Assembly: GCA_001600555.1 (NCBI GenBank)
Contig: BCKH01000007.1
Span: forward strand, 62,001-126,000
Reading direction: 5' to 3'
DNA: 64,000 nt
Source of the DNA: Albophoma yamanashiensis
Lineage: Eukaryota > Ascomycota > Sordariomycetes > Hypocreales > Ophiocordycipitaceae
Shown here: one piece after another, positions 1-12,603 of the stretch
Numbering within the stretch: the stretch's first letter is position 1
Layout of the letters: each line of letters starts with the position of its first letter
Made by a program: the position numbers and the translations under genes
The notes under the pieces: model-generated
Databases searched by the model: none
What the model was told of the DNA's origin: nothing
The model's input: only the letters and a program-made list of their open reading frames with translations

Positions 1-1853
1 AGTGGAAGAATGTCAAGGCCATTTTCCCCCTTCACAACGAGCGAGTGAATCAGTCTCTCTTGCGACACCTCAGCCGCCGCGTCATACTCACCGCCGAGGA
101 CCTTGATCAGATACGAGATTTGTTGGGCTCCAAGGTGAGTGGCACCTGCTTGACGTGCTCTGAATTTTCGCAAGGCTGAACGTGAATCTGACACATCTTT
201 AGATCGCCTTCTACTTTGCCTTCATCCAAACATATTTGATGTTTTTGACCTTTCCCTCCGTCACAGGCGTCATCACATGGTTCTTTCTGCCGAAGTATTC
301 TCTATCCTACGCCATCCTGACCAGCGTTTGGTGCACCGTATTTCTGGAGTACTGGAAATTGCAGGAGATGGACCTAAGTATGCGTTGGAACGTTCGAGAA
401 GTCAACAAGACCAAAGTGAATCGCCCAGAGTTCAAGTACGAGCAAGTCATCGTGGATGAGACCGGGCGCAAAATGCACTATTTCCCCAAATGGAAACAGA
501 TCGCCCGTCAGCTTCTTCAAATCCCATTCATCATTGTGGCCACGGCAGCACTTGGAGCCATTATTTGCTGCGTTTTTGCCGTCGAAGTGCTCATTTCGGA
601 TGCATACGAGGGTCCGTACCAGTCATACCTGGTAAGTCGCGGCACTGCCGTTTCAGTAACGATACATGTGCTCACCCATTGCTCAGGAATACTTGCCTAC
701 AATCCTACTGGCGGTCGCTATTCCGTACATCAGCTCGTCACTCGAGGGCGTCGCGACGCTTCTCACAGAATATGAGAACCATCGTACGGCTGATCAGCAT
801 GAGATGTCATTGACTCAGAAGATATTCATACTGAGCATCATCACAAACTACTTGCCAATTTTGCTCACCGCATTCGTCTACGTACCGTTTGGCGATGTAG
901 TGATCCCATCGCTCAAACGAGTACTACAGCGCTTGATTCCTGGCCTCGAGCCGAGGCTTTCTGCGCGAGTATTCCGTTCAGATACATCCAGGCTGCGGAA
1001 TGAAGTCATCGCACTGACGGTGACTGGCCAAATTTCGAGCTTTTTTGAAGAGAATATCCTGCCACTGATGAAGCAAAAGTTTCGGGGCTGGTACCGGGAG
1101 TACCGGAGGACTCACTCAAAGGACGCTATGCTCCTTTCCATTGTGACTGACGAACCGGACGAGGCAAAATTCCTGAGCTCATGCAGGAACCAGGCCACTT
1201 TGCTCCAGTACAACGTCCAAGATGACATTGCCGAGGTGGTTCTTCAGTTCGGCTACCTCGCGCTGTTCAGTCCGGTGTGGCCATTGATCTCGCTGGGATT
1301 TCTCATCAACAACTGGATCGAGCTGCGATCGGATTTCGCAAAGATTTGCATCGAGTACAAGCGTCCGGTTCCCAGTCGTGCGGACGGGATAGGTCCTTGG
1401 GTTCTGTCCTTGGACATTCTCACATGGCTTGGAAGCATCACCACCGCCGCAATCGTCCACCTGTTCCGTTCTGACTCGGTTGACAGTGGCAGGTGGACCA
1501 CCCTGCCCATCACAATCTTCGTCAGCGAGCACATCCTTCTGGGCCTCCGCGCTTTCACAAGGTATGTCTTTGAGCGCTACGGCTCGGCACAGATCCGCAA
1601 GGAACGCGACGAGCGTTACGCCAGGCGATTTTCATACCTTGAGCAAATAGAGGCCAACAAACGGGCTGGACTCAACCTTAGCCCGGCTGAAAGAGAGCGG
1701 AGAAAGTCTGTCTTGGTGGCAAGCAGCGACAGCTTCTGGACTAAGCAGTTGGACGACGGCATGAGCGCTGCCGCTGGAATGCGGCTCATACGCCTTGCCA
1801 GAGAATGGGAAAAGAACAGCGGATACGGACTGGAGAAGAAAAAGGCTAGCTGA
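1..1853 (+). CDS. Anoctamin/TMEM16 family protein (Ist2-like), 5'-partial
   Basis: Membrane protein of the anoctamin family; fungal members (Ist2, nhTMEM16, afTMEM16) act as lipid scramblases or ER-plasma membrane tethers. Predicted exons are 1-134, 203-631 and 687-1853 (introns gtgagt..ttag and gtaagt..tcag), in frame and giving about 575 visible residues. The N-terminus lies outside the window; family members are usually 700 residues or more. Visible features are many hydrophobic helices, the stretch EYLPTILLAVAIPYISSSLE, a PVWPLISLGFLINNWIELRSD helix-loop typical of anoctamins, and a charged C-terminal tail (KERDERYARRFSYLEQIEANK) resembling the cytosolic tail of the fungal scramblases. 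Family call is firm; scramblase activity is inferred. Confidence 0.9.
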
Positions 1854-2108
1854 GAATATGGGCACAGTAGCTCTATCTGAGCTGGGCGCAATTGACGGTT
1901 CAACCTGTCGTTCGATAACATGGCCGCGCCGGGTTTGAGGTGGAAGCAACATGAGCATAGCTCGCATATTAGACTCCTAGATATTGATCAAGATAGATGG
2001 ATCTTAAACTCAAAGCAAGGTGCGCATTCTACACTGCAGCATAAGTCCAATTTCTCGGAATGATTCACAACGAGCCTTGCAATTGGCACAATCTCATACA
2101 GCATGGAC

Positions 2109-3292
2109 TCACCAAGTCCCATCGGCCAAGAATGCTTTGAGCTTGCTGTCAAGCCACTCCATATCCGTCACACTTACGCCGGGACCTCCCGCCCTGCGGG
2201 TGTTAGCGTTTTGTCAAGCGATGCCTTCCAGCACGGATGTCGGGAGTGCAAGCTTACCAATGACCCCAAATTGAAGGGAAAGGAATACATTTACCGACAC
2301 CGTCTGACATGCACTTGACCTCGTATTCGGAGTCTTCGGGAGGGAAATACAGATCTGTCTTTCCTGGGAGGACAAGCGTTTTGGCTTTAATACTTTGCAT
2401 GGCCAACTCAAAATCTCCCTTGTAGGGCTCTTGGTCAGAGCAATCACTGGCCTGCCATGTGTGTAGCATTGTGAGCATATTTTCAGGATCTGTCAAGGAT
2501 TAGTTGGTGACATTCGAACCGGGAGAGTAATTTCCATGACAAGCCTTTGGAGAGAGCCCAACTTTCCCAGAATTTAGTCATGAAATCCTCAAGACTTTTG
2601 TATCCAAGGTTCGTCTGGTACAGTCTTTCACGGTAGAAGGCTTGGCTAAATCCCCAGCCCGCATATACACGGCCGAGAGCTTTGAGGCCGCTCACTCTCT
2701 CCTCCTCGGTCCAGGTTCGATACTCGTCCGCAGATGTGGTTTCGCCGGCACAGCTTCCCGCTGATGAGGTGCCCTTCGCAGCCAGCAATGCACTCTTGAC
2801 GCCTTCTAAGAAAACCTGGTTATGTAAAGAGGTTTTTGCGCTGCCGCAGAAAGGCACGCCAAGGTCACTAAAGTCCGGAAACTGGGTCAACCATTGATAC
2901 GTCTCTGCGGCGCCCATGCTCCATCCCAAAACGCAGCGGGCATGGGTGATTCCCAGACCCCTTGTCACTAGTTGATGCTGAGCAGTAATATTGTCATAAA
3001 TGGTCACCTTTGGAAACGCGCGGATCGGGTCTCTTGGCGTGTTGGATGGGCTGCTCGACTGCCCGTTGCCAAAGAGCGCCGGGACAATAATGAAGAAGTG
3101 CAGTGGGCTGAGCGCCCGATCGTCACCGATGAGCCACTCATTATCGGAAATGAGCCCGCTGAACCATGTTGGATAAATGATGGCGGGATTAGATGCCTTC
3201 CCGTACGTCTTGTAAGCGATGAAGGCTTTTTCCAACTTGTCGCCAGATTTGAGAACGAAGTCACCAAGCTCATATGTGTCGTAGTCTGCCAT
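2109..3292 (-). CDS. Alpha/beta hydrolase of the homoserine O-acetyltransferase (MET2-like) family
   Basis: Three exons (3292-2545, 2489-2258, 2193-2109) give a 354-residue protein. The nucleophile elbow is GWSMGA (VLGWSMGAAETYQW), the acid is probably Asp in LPGKTDLYFPPED, and the catalytic His is in SIWGHWAGGPG, which is complete only after splicing intron 2. Intron 1 appears to use a GC donor (aaag|gcttgt); joining there restores WALSKDPENMLTMLHTWQ, as expected for the family. Many fungal paralogues with this fold are not the methionine-pathway enzyme, so substrate is left open. It stands alone, tail-to-tail with the anoctamin gene. Confidence 0.85.
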
Positions 3293-4439
3293 TGTATGTT
3301 CGGAGTAAGAAGAGAGCTACTGGCATAAAATCAGGTGGGCGATATTGTTTAAGTGACTTGCTGCTATAAGGGCAGAGAGGGCGATGGAGGATATCGAACA
3401 AGCTCTCCGTGTGAGGGGAAACGCGGAGTTCAGATCTGGCAATCCCGAGAACACGCCAAGGAGCATGTCACGAGACGCAACGCCCGACAGTGAGGGGAAC
3501 CTGGCTTCCGTCGTATTTGAAGGCGACGTCACTTATTACATACACACAAATTGATGCAGCGACTGCTTCATGGATACGATAGGGAAATACAAGGAGCGAT
3601 GGCGTTTGTCCTGTATTTTTCAGCCTCCTAGCAAATATGGGCCGCGCATGTCAGGACTGCCAAAAATTCTGCGACAACATTCGTCTGGAGCTGTATTCCC
3701 CATCGCGCTCAATTGGCCGAAACTGCAGGCACTTACTTTATCGCGTAGACTATAGGCTATGGAAGCACTACGCTTGTAAACCAGCCGATTTGTCGAGATT
3801 CGGAGCGCTGTCATGTCAAAGGCCGGGACAGTCCATTGTTTGACAACAGCAGCCTGACAGGACGAGAGGACGTGCAATATCACAGTCAGTGAATATTTCG
3901 TAGAGACAGACGAACCAACTAAGTTAGATGGCGATTCTTTATACCATCTGATGGAAAGAATGTATGTCCCTTGTCAGCACTGCACTGTAAATGTCATAGG
4001 CGCGGAACTGGAGCCTCGAGGGTTAGGCGGCTTCGGGTGGTGCCTGAGTGCGAGCGGGGGACGTGGAGTGACCCCCCCACCAAGTCCAGCAAGATCGATG
4101 GTGGGGGGACACCTGGGCCACGTTACATCACTGAGAGTACGTGTACTCCGTACGTGGAGTCAATCATGGAGCAAGATGAGGAGTTTCATGACCCCCACTC
4201 CAGTTGCTTACGACACTACGTAGCTACTCGAGGAACAACACGATCTCGCCTAAGGGATGATGGTTTGATCAGGATTTATTGCAAATGCCTGAGTTATCAA
4301 CCGACTAACAGGAACGGACACATTTGCAATATTAGGTGCACATCACGCCTTGCCCTTGCCAGCGTTTAATATTCCCGCCTCGTAAAACGCACAACCCCCG
4401 ACAAAGCGCGCCTCTGCTGTGGTGGCTTCCACAAGGGAT
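3293..4439. other. Intergenic, no gene recognised
   Basis: Spacer between the divergent hydrolase and GH3 genes. It contains a copy of the recurring 9-mer TACTCCGTA (4144-4152) and a 10-bp inverted repeat (4073-4082 with 4099-4108, C-rich arm against G-rich arm, 16-base loop). Short open frames here look like chance. Confidence 0.6.
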
Positions 4440-6111
4440 ATGGCACAAGAGCGCCGAAAGACGATCGGCCAGGTGAGCGAGAACTCCCAACCGCAAGTCA
4501 AGCAAGCATGCATTAACTGTACTGCCCCAGCTTTTTGCCGTGGGCTTCCATGGCACGGCAATCGACAACAACATTACGTCCTTGATCCGGGACTACGGAG
4601 TCGGAGCCATTGTCCTTTTCAAACGCAACGTCCAAGACGCCGCACAGCTACAGGAGCTATGCCTGGGATTGCAGGTTGTTGCCAAAGAGGCTGGGCACGA
4701 CCAGCCTCTGTTTGTCGGCATCGACCAGGAGAACGGACTCGTCACTCGAATATCACCCCCTACCGCAGCTCAAATGCCTGGGCCTATGGCTCTCGGCGCC
4801 GCAGGCTCACTGGACTCTGCTTATGCGGTTGCAACAGCCACGGGAGGGATGCTGCGTCACTTCGGCATCAATATGAACTACGCGCCGGTTGGTGACATCA
4901 ATTCGGAACCTCTTAACCCCGTAATTGGCGTGCGCAGTCCCGGCGATGATCCCGAGAAGGTGTCAGAGTTCGCAGCGGCTTGTGCTCGTGGGCTGCGCGA
5001 GTGCCGAGTCGTGCCATGTATCAAGCACTTCCCGGGACACGGCGACACCGCTGTCGACTCCCATTACGGCTTGCCGGTCATTCATAAGTCACGGGCGGAC
5101 TTGGAGAAGATGGAGCTCGTTCCGTTCCGACGTGCAGCTGCCGAGGGCGTGGAAATGATCATGACAGCGCACATCTCACTACCTGGACTTACAGGCTCCA
5201 CACTTCCAGCGACATTGTCTCCCGAAGCCATTGGCATCTTGCGCAATGAACTGAATTACAACGGAGTTATCATATCCGATTGCTTGGAGATGGACGGCGT
5301 CCGCGCCACTTACGGAACGGTGGAAGGATCCCTAATGGCACTGCAAGCTGGCGTGGATAGTGTCATGATCTGCCATACGTACGAAGTGCAGACCGCGGCT
5401 ATTGATCGCATCTGCGAAGCGATAGAGTCTGGAGAAATCTCACAGCAACGGATAAACGGGTCGCTTGATCGCCTCCAGAAGCTTAAATCAAGCTTTACCA
5501 GCTGGGATGCTGCCCTCCAACGCCGAGGGCATGACTCCTTATTGGAGATGAACAAGACCGGAGAGACTCTGGCTGCAAAGGTATACCGGGATGCAACCAC
5601 AGTCGTTCGGTCACAGCCCGGAGTGCTTCCACTTTCGCGCACCGCCAATACAGTATTCGTCTCGCCTGGGCCGGATGTTCCCATTGGGGGTGCCGTCGAT
5701 AGCGGCGATGCCACGCTACCAACCCGGGTGCCCTGGATAAAGAGCTCATTCGGGGATGCCCTTCGCCAATTCAACCACAGCGTAGTCGATATACGATTCA
5801 CCGAAGCAACTCTATCGGATGAACAATGGCAGCAGGTGGACGACGCTGACGTCGTAATCTTGGCTACGCGTAATGCCCGGGAGTCCCAGTATCAGCGAGA
5901 TCTCGGACTCGAAATTGCGCGACGTCGGGCGGCCTCCCCCCTTGTTGCCATTGCTACTTGCAATCCTTATGATTTCCTAGAGGACGGAGAGTTGGGGACA
6001 TATTTGGCAGTGTACGAACCGACAATTGAAGCCTTTGAGTCTGCGGTGGATATCATTTACGGCGAGACGTCTGCTCGTGGTCGGCTGCCGATAGCGGCTT
6101 CTAAGATATAG
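4440..6111 (+). CDS. GH3 beta-N-acetylglucosaminidase, NagZ-like
   Basis: Predicted exons 4440-4472 and 4531-6111 encode 536-537 residues. The 58-base intron is supported because splicing yields GQLFAVGFHGT, the expected N-terminal strand of NagZ-type GH3 enzymes. Residues near 175 read KHFPGHGDT followed by VDSH, the loop carrying the Asp-His acid/base dyad that distinguishes the N-acetylglucosaminidase branch of GH3. The nucleophile Asp is in ISDCLEMDG near residue 260. A C-terminal alpha/beta domain of about 170 residues follows, as in two-domain bacterial NagZ. No signal peptide is seen, so a cytosolic role hydrolysing GlcNAc glycosides, perhaps in chitin or peptidoglycan fragment turnover, is inferred. 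The first ATG fits; upstream in-frame GTG codons are not used. Confidence 0.9.
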
Positions 6112-7221
6112 AAACTGCATTTCACGAAAATTGTTGCCTAGCCAAGAATTCTTCTATTCCCATTTCTGCCAGACTCTGTCATCGCTTCTGTTGGGCGATC
6201 TGCAAGATCATAAAGCACGTGGCTAAAGGCTTCTACCGCATTGAGAGCTTACATGCTAGCGACTCGTGCGTCGTCGTATTGTCGACGGAAATGCTACAAG
6301 ATAAGTCGGGTGTGTTCAAGAAGCCATTTGCATGGGGCAATGAGATTCAGAACCAAGGATGCAGGGTGCCGATGGTTATCTCAAGTATGGACAGAATATT
6401 GGAGGTCAGCATAAATCCCAACCTAAGTTGCGAAACGTTCATTTCCCGCGCAAGAAGATAAAGAAGATAACTTCTCGTGAAACCTGTAAGTCACATGCCG
6501 TAGCCAATGGTCAAATAGTTTGAACGGGACCCTCGGGGCGTCATATCTCGGGGCTTTGCCAAGAGTTTCATCTGCACGCTTACTACGGAGTACGTACTCA
6601 TAGTTAGCTGTCCAAGTACGAAGTTCGTGGAATTGTACTACGTTCTCACACATTGGCTTTGCGGGAGCATCGCTCCCGAAGCCGTGAGCGGAAATGAGAG
6701 ATTCCTTTAAGCAGCAACCCTATTGAAGCGCCAAGTCGGAGTAGCGCCAGTCTAGGCTCCGAGGTCCACTCTGCCCCAGAAATTGACCAATACAGCTCTT
6801 GGACTGTCGAAACGACCCTGGCACCTCCCCTCAGCCCCAAGCGACGATGGGCGTGGCGCCTGCAGCTTTGTTTTCAGCTGCAGGGGGGAGCTGGGCATCG
6901 CCTGTCGCTTCGTTGCGGGCTGTCGTCCATATCATCGAATTCTTTCCACGCCACGGGGCTGAATCACCCCTCTTACGAGCGGTTAGAGGACGGAGGGGGC
7001 AAGGAGTGGCTCACGCGACCGGCAGGCGGCCTGTCATGGGCTGCGCGGAACTGGAAGCACGATGAACCAGGGCAATGGTCCGACGGTCGACCTATCAAGT
7101 GCAAGGGGCGCCGGCGGCATCTAAGAGCCTCAGCACGAAGCAGAGGCGACCGATTTCCGCCTCTTGTGATTTTCTCTTTTACGGTACCTTCCTCGCGACG
7201 GGAGCGTCAACAAGAAGCACG
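6112..7221. other. Intergenic, no gene recognised
   Basis: No supported gene. Holds a reverse copy of TACTCCGTA (6584-6592) and a perfect 9-bp stem (6859-6867 with 6876-6884, 8-base loop) in the presumed leader or promoter of the next gene. Confidence 0.6.
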
Positions 7222-9207
7222 ATGCGACGCGCCGGCTGGCCACATGTGCCACTCTTTGGAGCGCTCTTCCTCGGCAGCCTGGCGGCCGCAGTCGACATCG
7301 TATATGTGACGGACCTCCAGATTTACACGCTGTTGGTGAGATGATGCGCCGAGCTTTCGACTGTTGCTGCGAGCCGAGTTGCCAGAACTGACCATTTCGC
7401 GTGTACTTAGGCACCTTGCGCCAGAAGCGCCGTCTCGTACAATGTCGCAACCGAAACTCTCATGACCAAGTGCGGTGAGGGGCAAAAGGAACTGCAGTCC
7501 TGCATTTGCTCCAACACGAACGAGTTCCAGCAGTTTAGTAGATCGCTCAGCAGTGCTGTTAGCTCTAGCTGCAGCGCGACTGACGATGTCTGGAGCGCGT
7601 CCAGAGTCATGGACAAGTATTGCAACCAGGCTTCGACGATCACATTCTCTACGCCAACCACCAACATCGTCAACGCCTACATAACAGACCTGCCCCAAAT
7701 GACCTACTTACCCGGCTGTGCACAGTCCGCACTTTCTTACGCAGTTATGCCATTGGTGCGGCACACCTCAAGTGGGCGAGAGATGGTCCATGTTGAAACC
7801 CGCGACTGACTTCAATATCTTAGATGTCGTCGTACTGTCCAGAGGATGCAAGCCTATACGCGCCCTGCGTCTGCAAGCCGGCGAAGTCAGCGTCAATCAT
7901 CACGACCCTGAGCCAGTCTGTCAAAGAGACTTGCTCTAATGAGGAGGACGTGACCGCCGCTAATCTCTTCTTCAAAGAGTACTGTGCCATGAACAATGGT
8001 ACCACGTCCTTCGCCCCTCCGGCCGGCCCACCAGGTGATAGTAAGTCCTCTGCCAACAGGGTGCTTCGACAACAGCGCCTTTCGCTAACCCACATGTCGT
8101 CAGTGACATATTACATTACGGCCCTCCCCCAGTTCAGTTCTCTTCGTGGATGTGCTCAAAAGGCTATCTCGTACGCCGTGCTTGACGTAAGAGCCCCAGA
8201 CAAGCCCCGTCCCTACGACCCTGCAACGTATTTTCCACCTGCCATTTACGCTGACAGGATATTAGCAATCCAACTCGCTTTGCGGTTCTGGACCACAGGC
8301 GCTGGCTTCATGTGCCTGCTTCAAATCGGGCATGAGTGCCAGAGTGTCTACCATTCTTACTTCAAATGTCAAAGCATATTGCTCAAGCACGGCAACCGCA
8401 GATGTAACGTCAGCCGTCTCAGTCCTCGATTTCTACTGCAGTGCAGCGGACAACAAAGTAGTTGCGACGGTGTCGGAGTCCATCTCGGAGCCACACGCCA
8501 CAGCACAGTCTCGCTCTGGCGCTGGGAGCCTCAGTCCGACGCAGACAGGTGGTGGTGATCATGGCAGCGGAAACGGAGGCGTGGCAGCTGGAGGCTCAGG
8601 AGGGGCAAACAAGACGGCCATCATTGCAGCCGGTGTCCTCGGTGGCATCGTCGCAGTCGCAGCAGTTACGGGCATTGTGCTTTTCTGGCGATTCAAACGC
8701 CGCCAGAAGGCAAGAGGAGAGAAACTTCCCACGGTAGTGGGTCCGGACCTGGGCCACAACAATGGTACCTCAGAGCTCGACGGGAAATCGGCATTGGCTG
8801 GCAGCATGGCATCTCCGGGCGTAACCCCGTCAGTTCCTGAACTCTCCTCCCCGAGTCACTCGCCACGTCCCGAGCTGCAGGGAGGAAGCGGGATTGCCGC
8901 CTCCGAGTTGCCACCGCATCATTCACCGAGACCAGAGTTACAAGGCGACACTACTTCTGGACACCCGGCGCCACCTTATCAACAGCAACCGCAATACCAG
9001 CAGCATCCATACTACCAGCAGCAGCCGCAGCAGATGGCAAGGCCCGGATACGACTACCATCCGCAGGCACATTCAAGCAGCCAGCCAGCGTATGACGCGA
9101 ACATGATCTCGCCGCCTTCGGCTCACAGTGGCTATTCCCCTGGGTGGCAACCGGGCCCAGCGGAAGCGTACGAGCTGGATTCCAATATTGGAAAGCGGAA
9201 TGCATGA
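7222..9207 (+). CDS. Secreted/membrane cysteine-rich protein with three tandem repeats and one TM helix
   Basis: Five exons (7222-7335, 7411-7755, 7824-8040, 8104-8186, 8266-9207) join in frame to 566 residues. After a signal peptide (GALFLGSLAAA) come three tandem modules, each with a pattern of a single Cys, a SCIC/PCVC/SCAC pair, a further Cys and a final Tyr-Cys before the next repeat; repeats 2 and 3 begin YITDLPQ and YITALPQ. Residues about 371-394 form one TM helix (GVLGGIVAVAAVTGIVLFW) followed by FKRRQK. The cytosolic tail is Pro/Gln/Ser-rich with several HSPRPELQ copies and QQPQ tracts. Type I topology suggests a cell-surface sensor or anchor; no named family is assigned. The protein at 35826-36740 has a related Cys pattern and architecture. 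Confidence 0.8.
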
Positions 9208-11742
9208 TGCGGGATGACCTTCAATGTAAGGAGTTGAATGACTAGAGAGCAAAATTAGGCATGTTCGGCGTTTGGGGTGCAGAAGCGGGGATAAAGCATA
9301 CGTGTATTTATGGAGTTTCCACCCTTTTTGGCATTGCTGCTGGAAAGAAGCTCTGCGGCCAGCATTCCGGTTCTCAATGCATGTATCTGTAGCCATTCTC
9401 TCCACTGTCATATGCGCACTGACAAGAAGATGATGAGTCCTGACAGTTTCACTCATAGCTTTCCAAATGAAATGCTTCTGAGAGGCTTGCATTACATATG
9501 TATTTGCGCATGGAGGAACGGTTATCTCGAAGTCGACTAGAGACTCAGCCACCAAACCCGAGATCCTTCTACAAACTCACAAAAAGCTCCATTACGCTGC
9601 CGTCATGATTCTAATTCACGGATTAAGCTGCAGTAAGTTATGTCAGCAGCCATGGTGGTCAAGAGCCAAGCCTTACGATGCTTCCACGACCGACAGCTGA
9701 GTTTCTTCAATGGAACATGGTCTGCGCTTCTTCCGGTTCATTTAAGATCATACGTCGTGCAACCATGCCTGGCGCCAACAGACTAGTGGGGTTCTCGTTC
9801 CAGTGTTTGTGCACTGGTAACAACTTGCATCAAATACATGTACGCTTGCTCGAGATAATACCTAGACGAAGGATTCAACGAGGCGGCTGAGATAGCAAAT
9901 GACAGCAATATTTTGTTACAGTCGATTCTGCACAGCCAACCGAACCGAGGCGTATGCTATTCCGCATTTTAGGTTCGCGGTCCGGTTAGAGATCCAGTTT
10001 TAACCGGGGAGCACTGACGCCTACACTGCGGGGGAGGAGGGCGGGATTGTAGCAGTTAACCTAGCTCCCGATCAGGACTTGGCAACGCGTGACGAAATGT
10101 TGGAGACGACGAGTAATGAAGGCTGCGTACGAATTAACGACGGAGCAGATTGTCCGTGAAGAGCGTCCAAACGCCTTCTAGTTCCGGCCATCAACATTAA
10201 GGTGGTACCGCCACGTGTGGTCACCCTTACGTTACATTAGTGTACGACTTGCGGAGCGCAGGCAGGGGTTACGACAGCAGCTTGTCGCAGGCTTGACCTT
10301 TGTATGTGCTGTCTGGAGTCGACTGCAGTTTGTATTACGACTCCGTGCATCGACAAGATGGCTCATCAATTAGCTTCTTGATGCACGACGGCCGAGCACC
10401 CGAGGCTGCAGTGCGTGCCACGTAGTATCCATGAACAAAACCCGCGTCCTGGAGCATGCGAAAGCTTGGATGTCGACAAAGCTTAGACCCGCCGGCCCCG
10501 GACCCCAGACTGCGGTAAGTTCAGTAGCGCCCATGTTTGGCGTATGGGGTACCCCAACCCACCTGCAAGCCATGAATCGCGCAGAAGCTGGAGTCGATGA
10601 AGGTTCCCGCCATCGTCGACCGTCCAGCCAATTGTTGCCACTTCCGACCATCCTCATTGCGGTACCTCACAGAAGGAAGACGTCTCGGAAAGGGTTTGGG
10701 GGATGCGCCATCCACATATGGCGCAGACGATTTGTTGATGTTCGAGAAGAGAAGCGAGAGCATTCCCTCAATAAAGCGGCGCCTGCCCAAGCATCGGCGC
10801 TGTGGCGTGGATAGCGCGGTTGTGCGCTTTGTCCCTGTGGCACGGCTGACACGGCTCCTCCCAGCCCCAGGGAAGCATCAAATTTGCCTTCAGGTCAGGT
10901 ACATGAGGCATTGCAAGTGCACAATGTGTCGCCCCAGTCGTGAAGTGAAGGACGACGCGAGAATCCTCTGTGCCTGTCAGAGGCAAGCAGCGGCCTTCAA
11001 GACCGGCGATCCTCAACATACATGTAGGCAGCGCACACTCGTATTGAGACCGGGTGCATCATCTTGTTGAAGTACCGGCGCATGCGCGCTGCGTAGTTCG
11101 TTCGATGGACTGCCGTCATCGTACGAGCATGCAGCGTCAGCGACAACCCTGCCAGAGGCGGGCAGGGGAACATCAAAATTGCACGCACGAAGGCGCTAGG
11201 ATCTGCAGCACAGAGGGCTGGACCTCAGAGTCATGGCGTTCCACGCCCACCGCTCTCAGAGGTGGAAACCGTCCTTGCGCCAGGGGCTGCTGGCTCGGTC
11301 GGTCGGGGTTTCGAGCCGTTAAAACTTTGAGTGCACTGGTGGACTGTACTCCGTACCTATATATCCGCCACCACGGCGCAGCACCACCCCGAGCGGAGGC
11401 GTACTCCAACTCATAAAGGCATGCCGCAGGCGTCGCCACCCGGCCTGGTGATGAGCAGCCGATTGACCTGACATCCTCAACGTCTATTCCTCGTTTGCTA
11501 TTGCCCGCAATGTAACGATGCCGACCAGTTCGCGATTCTGCATCGAGGCAGCGAACGGCTTGCGCAACAACCACCGTACCCACGACGGCCTTGCCACTTG
11601 CGACTTCGTGGGTCCGCTCCGACATCACGGCCGGAAGGACTTGACGTTCTAATACATCATTCGCTTGAGCACGCGACAGCGAAGCCCAGACGGGCGGCGA
11701 TCCGCTCTGACATTCGACAGTCCGTTTGATTAATACAGCGCC
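9208..11742. other. Long intergenic tract, no gene recognised
   Basis: About 2.5 kb with only short or antisense open frames of unlikely composition. One TACTCCGTA copy lies at 11347-11355. No transposon ends, tRNA or protein fragment were recognised. Confidence 0.55.
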
Positions 11743-12603
11743 ATGGGTTACTCGGGCAATTCTAGGGCGGGGGATGTGGAGGAATTCAACTCCGGCACGA
11801 CGTTTGCCGTCCTCGTTTTCTTGGCCCTTTCCCTGTATAACGTCGTCGAGCTCAATGTCATCATCTTCGCCGTCTTCAAGCGTCATAGCGGCCTTTATTT
11901 CTGGAGCTTTCTCGCCGCTACAAATGGAATTGCCCCCCACTCAATCGGATTCTTGTTGAAGAACGTCGTCTTCTCCGAGGACTTCGTCTTATACATCACA
12001 CTCATAGCGATAGGCTGGGTCCCCATGGTCACTGGCCAGTCACTGGTGCTATATTCACGACTGCACCTGATACTACGCAATCAGCTCTGGTTGAAGTTTG
12101 TTTTGGCAATGATAATCACCAACGCCATAATCTTGCACGTTCCCATCATCATCCTGATGTATGGCTCCAACAGCTCCCAGTCAAACAGCTGGGTTCTTCC
12201 ATACGAAATTTACGAAAAGATCCAGGTCACGGTTTTCTTCCTGCAGGAGGTCATCATCTCTGGAATTTACATCAAAACTTGCTACTCGTTCTTCAGCGTC
12301 CATGACAGCTTACATGGAAAAGCGATACGAGGCATGCGCAGCCACTTGCTTCTGGTCAACGTCTTCATCATTCTCCTGGATATTCCGATCCTATGTCTTG
12401 AGTACACCAACTTCTACGACGTGCAGACAGCCTACAAAGCGTTTGTCTACAGCGTCAAGCTCAAGATTGAATTCAGGATTCTGAACCGACTTGTGGAAAT
12501 GACTCGAGTTCGGGAGGACGCTGATTACGGAAGCCCATTTCAGGACGATACAACTCTAAGGGTACACAACCGACAAAACAGTGCCCCCAGCAGGTTGGCA
12601 TGA
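11743..12603 (+). CDS. Seven-TM integral membrane protein, DUF7703-like
   Basis: A single-exon 286-residue protein with about seven hydrophobic helices and a short polar C-terminus. The segments HSGLYFWSFLAATNGIAPHS, GWVPMVTGQSLVLYSRLHL and EKIQVTVFFLQEVIISGIYI match my recollection of the fungal DUF7703 membrane family; function is unknown. The lack of introns is unusual among the multi-exon genes around it. A long antisense frame (11173-11940) overlaps its 5' end and is treated as a shadow. Confidence in a real gene is high; family name is moderate. Confidence 0.8.
   Translation: MGYSGNSRAGDVEEFNSGTTFAVLVFLALSLYNVVELNVIIFAVFKRHSGLYFWSFLAATNGIAPHSIGFLLKNVVFSEDFVLYITLIAIGWVPMVTGQSLVLYSRLHLILRNQLWLKFVLAMIITNAIILHVPIIILMYGSNSSQSNSWVLPYEIYEKIQVTVFFLQEVIISGIYIKTCYSFFSVHDSLHGKAIRGMRSHLLLVNVFIILLDIPILCLEYTNFYDVQTAYKAFVYSVKLKIEFRILNRLVEMTRVREDADYGSPFQDDTTLRVHNRQNSAPSRLA

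Noticed and set aside
11173..11940. 255-codon minus-strand frame overlapping the 7-TM gene
   Set aside because: Antisense to a clear membrane protein, with no recognisable motifs and Ser/Arg/Val-rich shadow composition.
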